64,000 bases of DNA, taken from positions 923,240 through 987,239 of the forward strand of contig CAJJDN010000005.1 of the NCBI GenBank assembly GCA_905182985.1, read 5' to 3'. Shown in pieces: positions 61,350 to 64,000 of this stretch. The DNA is from Paramecium sonneborni. Its lineage: Eukaryota; Ciliophora; Oligohymenophorea; Peniculida; Parameciidae. A program made the translations under genes and the position numbers. Each line of letters starts with the position of its first letter. The stretch's first letter is position 1. A model generated the notes under the pieces. That model saw nothing but the letters and a program-made list of their open reading frames with translations. It made no database searches and was not told the DNA's origin.

Positions 61350-63503
61350 ATGAACTAAGACTTTGATGTTTTTTATCAATTTTCTGGTTAGTCATCTAAT
61401 AATAATTAGAACTTTTAATTTCCATCCACAGAAATCATGAATTCAGAATATAATAAGATAAGGTTTTAGTGCAATTTAAAATTACTCTAAAAAAAAATTA
61501 TCATGTTGTTTGGTTTTCCATCAATAAAGGTTGAAAGTTAAAGAATACATTTATATTTGAAAGGAATATTAAACCTAAGTCAATCTGAACAATTAAAAAA
61601 AATTAGAAATTTAATTAGTTTTATGGGAGAAGTTACATGTATAAATAATTGGGATGAAAGAATTCTCATAATTAAATCAAGAGTTTAATAATTTCTAAAT
61701 ATTCATGGATTAGAAATTAAGTGGGGCGAAGAGCAATGGTAAAATGAAATTGATTCCATAGTAACAGTTAGAATCAACAATTATTATTATGATACGATAC
61801 AAAATAAAACTTTTTCTTATGTTAATTTATTTAATACTCTTTAAATCAAATTACCAAAAGAATTAAAAGATCTAAATCATCATTCATTTAATTCAATATA
61901 AACTTCAAATCTCTTAAACGATTTTCATTTCTTATGTGACTTAGATGAATTTTATACAGTTAGAAATACAAGAAATTTTATATAAAATATTTCTAATAAA
62001 CTTAGTGACTTTATGAATTTATTGATTGATATGGAGATAAAATCAAATTAAGTTGAATAATATATCAGAAATCGCTACTAAACCTTATGTGAATAATTAT
62101 TAGATATCAAAAGGAATTTTACTTTTTTAATATCTTATTCGGATCATTAAAAAATTAATAAAAAATAAAATTTAAATATTGATAAATAATAATTAGAAAC
62201 CTAAACTTTAACCACTTCTAAAACAACAATCATTTAAGGTGATTTTTATTCAAAAACCAAAAAATAAATAAAAAAAAAAAAACTAGAAAAGCATTCAAAT
62301 TAGAGATCATCAAATACTTATTCAATATCTAAGGGTAATATTAAATCTGAATTAAATCTTAAGAATTAGTGCTTAGATTAATCTCAAGTTTTCGCTACTG
62401 CAGATGATAAAGACTTAATTTTGTAGTTATAAAATTAATTGTAAAATAATAATTTAATGGGCCTTGATTTTTCTTAAATCTTCGAATACTCTTTGGAAAG
62501 AATTAAATAAAAGATTTTATATTACGAGTATATTCAATACTAAATTGATCAATTAGGATATCCATGCATTAATTTGGAGAAGAATAAACTCCTCTTAATT
62601 CTTGAGAATTATAAAATATAAAATTCGGATTATAAAAATTTAATTGTTAAACTATTTAATATTTTATCCGAATCTTTTATTAGTAAAAATGGTTCCATAG
62701 ACATTTTCTAGTAATTATAAGATAATGCATTAAATTATTTATAATAAATATCAATAGATTTTCCAATTTAAGAATTAAATTCAATATAGAAAGAGTAATG
62801 CATTTTAAAGTCAAATATGTCAATATATGGTAATTTAAGAAGTAAAAAGTTCTCTTATTAATTATTATCTTAGATAATCAATAGAAAATTTCCAGATGTA
62901 ATATATAAAATACAATGTTCCTCAACAAAAATTATTTTTTAACATTGGGATATTCAACCATTGCTTGATATTTTTAATTTTTAAGACTTAAAAAATATTA
63001 GGGTAACATAATATTATATTAATTAAATTTATACATGTTTGTAAGTTTTAATTAATTTTAAAGAATCATTATAAAACCATTATGATTAAGAATTAGTATA
63101 GGATTTTATAAAAATAGAAAAATAATTTATTGATATAATAAATTAACCTTTGAATTTTCATGTTGATTCAAATTAATACACTAAGTCACTAGAAAAATTG
63201 AGTTAGTTTAAAGATATATTTTGGAATAAATAGTATGAAAATATCTAAGTTTGGGAGTTTGATATGGTAAAAGATTTACCTAAATTATCAACTTTTGAGA
63301 ATGAATAAATTTATGGATAATTGTAGGAAAATTAAAAAGAAAATTTAGATTATCAAATTAGAGAAGTTTATTTTGATATTTTTAGCCCACTTTATGAATT
63401 AGATTCACCCATATTTCGCTTTATAAATAAGTCAGAATAATAGTTTCCAGATCAATAATAGAATTTGGAGGATGAGAGTTATTCGATTTATTTTAGTAAG
63501 TGA
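61350..63503 (+). CDS. Hypothetical protein, 717 aa, intronless
   Basis: A single uninterrupted frame of 718 codons with TAA/TAG as Gln; no intron is needed, which is unusual for this length here. Begins MNQDFDVFYQFSGQSSNNN. Contains globular-looking stretches: LFGFPSIKVESQRIHLYLKG, IRNLISFMGEVTCINNWDER, HGLEIKWGEEQWQNEIDSIV, LNDFHFLCDLDEFYTVRNTR, NRKFPDVIYKIQCSSTKIIF and YQIREVYFDIFSPLYELDSP. A low-complexity Lys/Gln/Thr-rich linker lies near residue 290-330. Leu/Ile/Phe-rich, soluble, without catalytic motifs I recognise. Divergent from OFD1 (193-base gap). Function unknown. Confidence 0.7.
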
Positions 63504-63597
63504 AAGAATTTGATTTAAATTGTGTTGTAATCATTTATTAAAAATTAATGAGAAATACGTAAATTTTAAGTTATAATTTAAAATTATATTAAGTAAA

Positions 63598-64000
63598 TCA
63601 ACGTTATAGAAATTGAGCCTTTGATTTTTTTGCAGAATCACTTCTTTTTAAAAGAAATCCTTTCTAAAAATAAGTTAATATAGATTTTACATTATTTTAG
63701 CGATTAAGACTAGCTAATTAGGTAGCAATTTATTAAGCAAGTTGTTTAGATGAATCATCTGGGGGTAATGTACTTATTTATGTACGATATCTCATTTAAG
63801 CAGTTTTAAGACTATTGGTTTAATTTTTCAGATTAGCTTAACTAGTTTTTCTTGAATTAGAAAGAGATCTACTTAAAGGTAAAGTTGTTTTAATTTATGA
63901 AGTCATAATAGGATTAGAAGTCTTTAAATTTTCATATACTTTATTTGCTACTTAATACTTTTATTTTAAGATAGTAATTGGTGTATGTTTTTATTTTAAT
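63598..64000 (-). CDS. C-terminal part of a hypothetical protein, runs off the window
   Basis: Open minus-strand frame from the window edge to TGA 63598-63600. It is polar and basic (IKTTLPLSRSLSNSRKTSQA, QMRYRTQISTLPPDDSSKQL, AQQIATQLASLNRQNN, SDSAKKSKAQFLQR). A 27-nt GTAAAA...TTTTTAG segment, a multiple of three without TGA, may be an intron but need not be. It is the disordered tail of a larger protein; family not identifiable. Convergent with the 717-aa gene (94-base gap). Confidence 0.6.

Overview
The window looks like part of a Paramecium macronuclear scaffold. It is strongly AT-rich. TAA and TAG are read as glutamine throughout, and TGA is the only convincing stop. Genes are packed tens to a few hundred bases apart on both strands. 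They are interrupted by very small introns of 18-34 nt, nearly all GTA...TAG, with a few ending AAG, CAG or GAG. With this code, almost all models below join into frames whose exon lengths sum to a multiple of three, which is the main support for them. Standard-code ORF calling is useless here: it sees only fragments and antisense shadows.

Layout. 0-7.5 kb: a decayed plus-strand gene, a small membrane-protein gene and a Schlafen AlbA_2-domain gene whose frame stays open 167 codons past its TGA. 7.5-11.6 kb: a coiled-coil gene, ribosomal protein uS19 and poly(A) polymerase. 11.7-14.9 kb: a broken thymidylate kinase gene and about 1.3 kb without recognisable genes. 15-17.8 kb (minus): a hypothetical, a trichocyst-matrix-like secretory protein and an AlaX-type tRNA-editing protein. 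18-24.3 kb: an Exo84-like tethering subunit, a calcium-dependent protein kinase, a CxxC protein and a basic unknown. 25-30 kb: an intron-rich unknown, a twin-CX9C NDUFS5-like protein and an ankyrin-DHHC palmitoyltransferase. 30.5-34.9 kb: a 1,089-residue coiled-coil protein, a small membrane protein and a p24 cargo receptor. 35-39.4 kb (minus): a RING-H2 protein, a POT1/TEBP-alpha-like telomere protein and a membrane RING protein. 39.5-42.5 kb: a C2/coiled-coil protein and small unknowns. 44-49.9 kb (minus): a 1,937-residue Gln-rich protein with eighteen near-identical 39-residue repeats. 50.5-64 kb: a discoidin-like domain, Tousled-like kinase, ULK/ATG1-like kinase, a 1,224-residue protein, OFD1, a 717-residue intronless unknown and a gene running off the end.

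The most important practical observation is that all four single-N gaps (3894, 12657, 27415, 43877) are flanked by exact direct duplications of 1,084, 1,013, 1,126 and 1,348 bp. This is the signature of unmerged overlapping contig ends. Copy 2 is continuous with the rest of the AlbA_2, DHHC and repeat-protein genes, whereas copy 1 carries the tail of the unknown gene at 25238-26510. Removing one copy at each junction gives a consistent gene order.

There is no operon logic, and I see no self-contained new system. Several neighbours concern basal bodies or cilia (OFD1, a possible CEP350-like protein, kinases) or membrane traffic (Exo84, p24, DHHC), but this may be coincidence. The loci most worth a second look are the repeat protein, the AlbA_2 gene with an in-frame TGA, the dead thymidylate kinase and the POT1-like gene.
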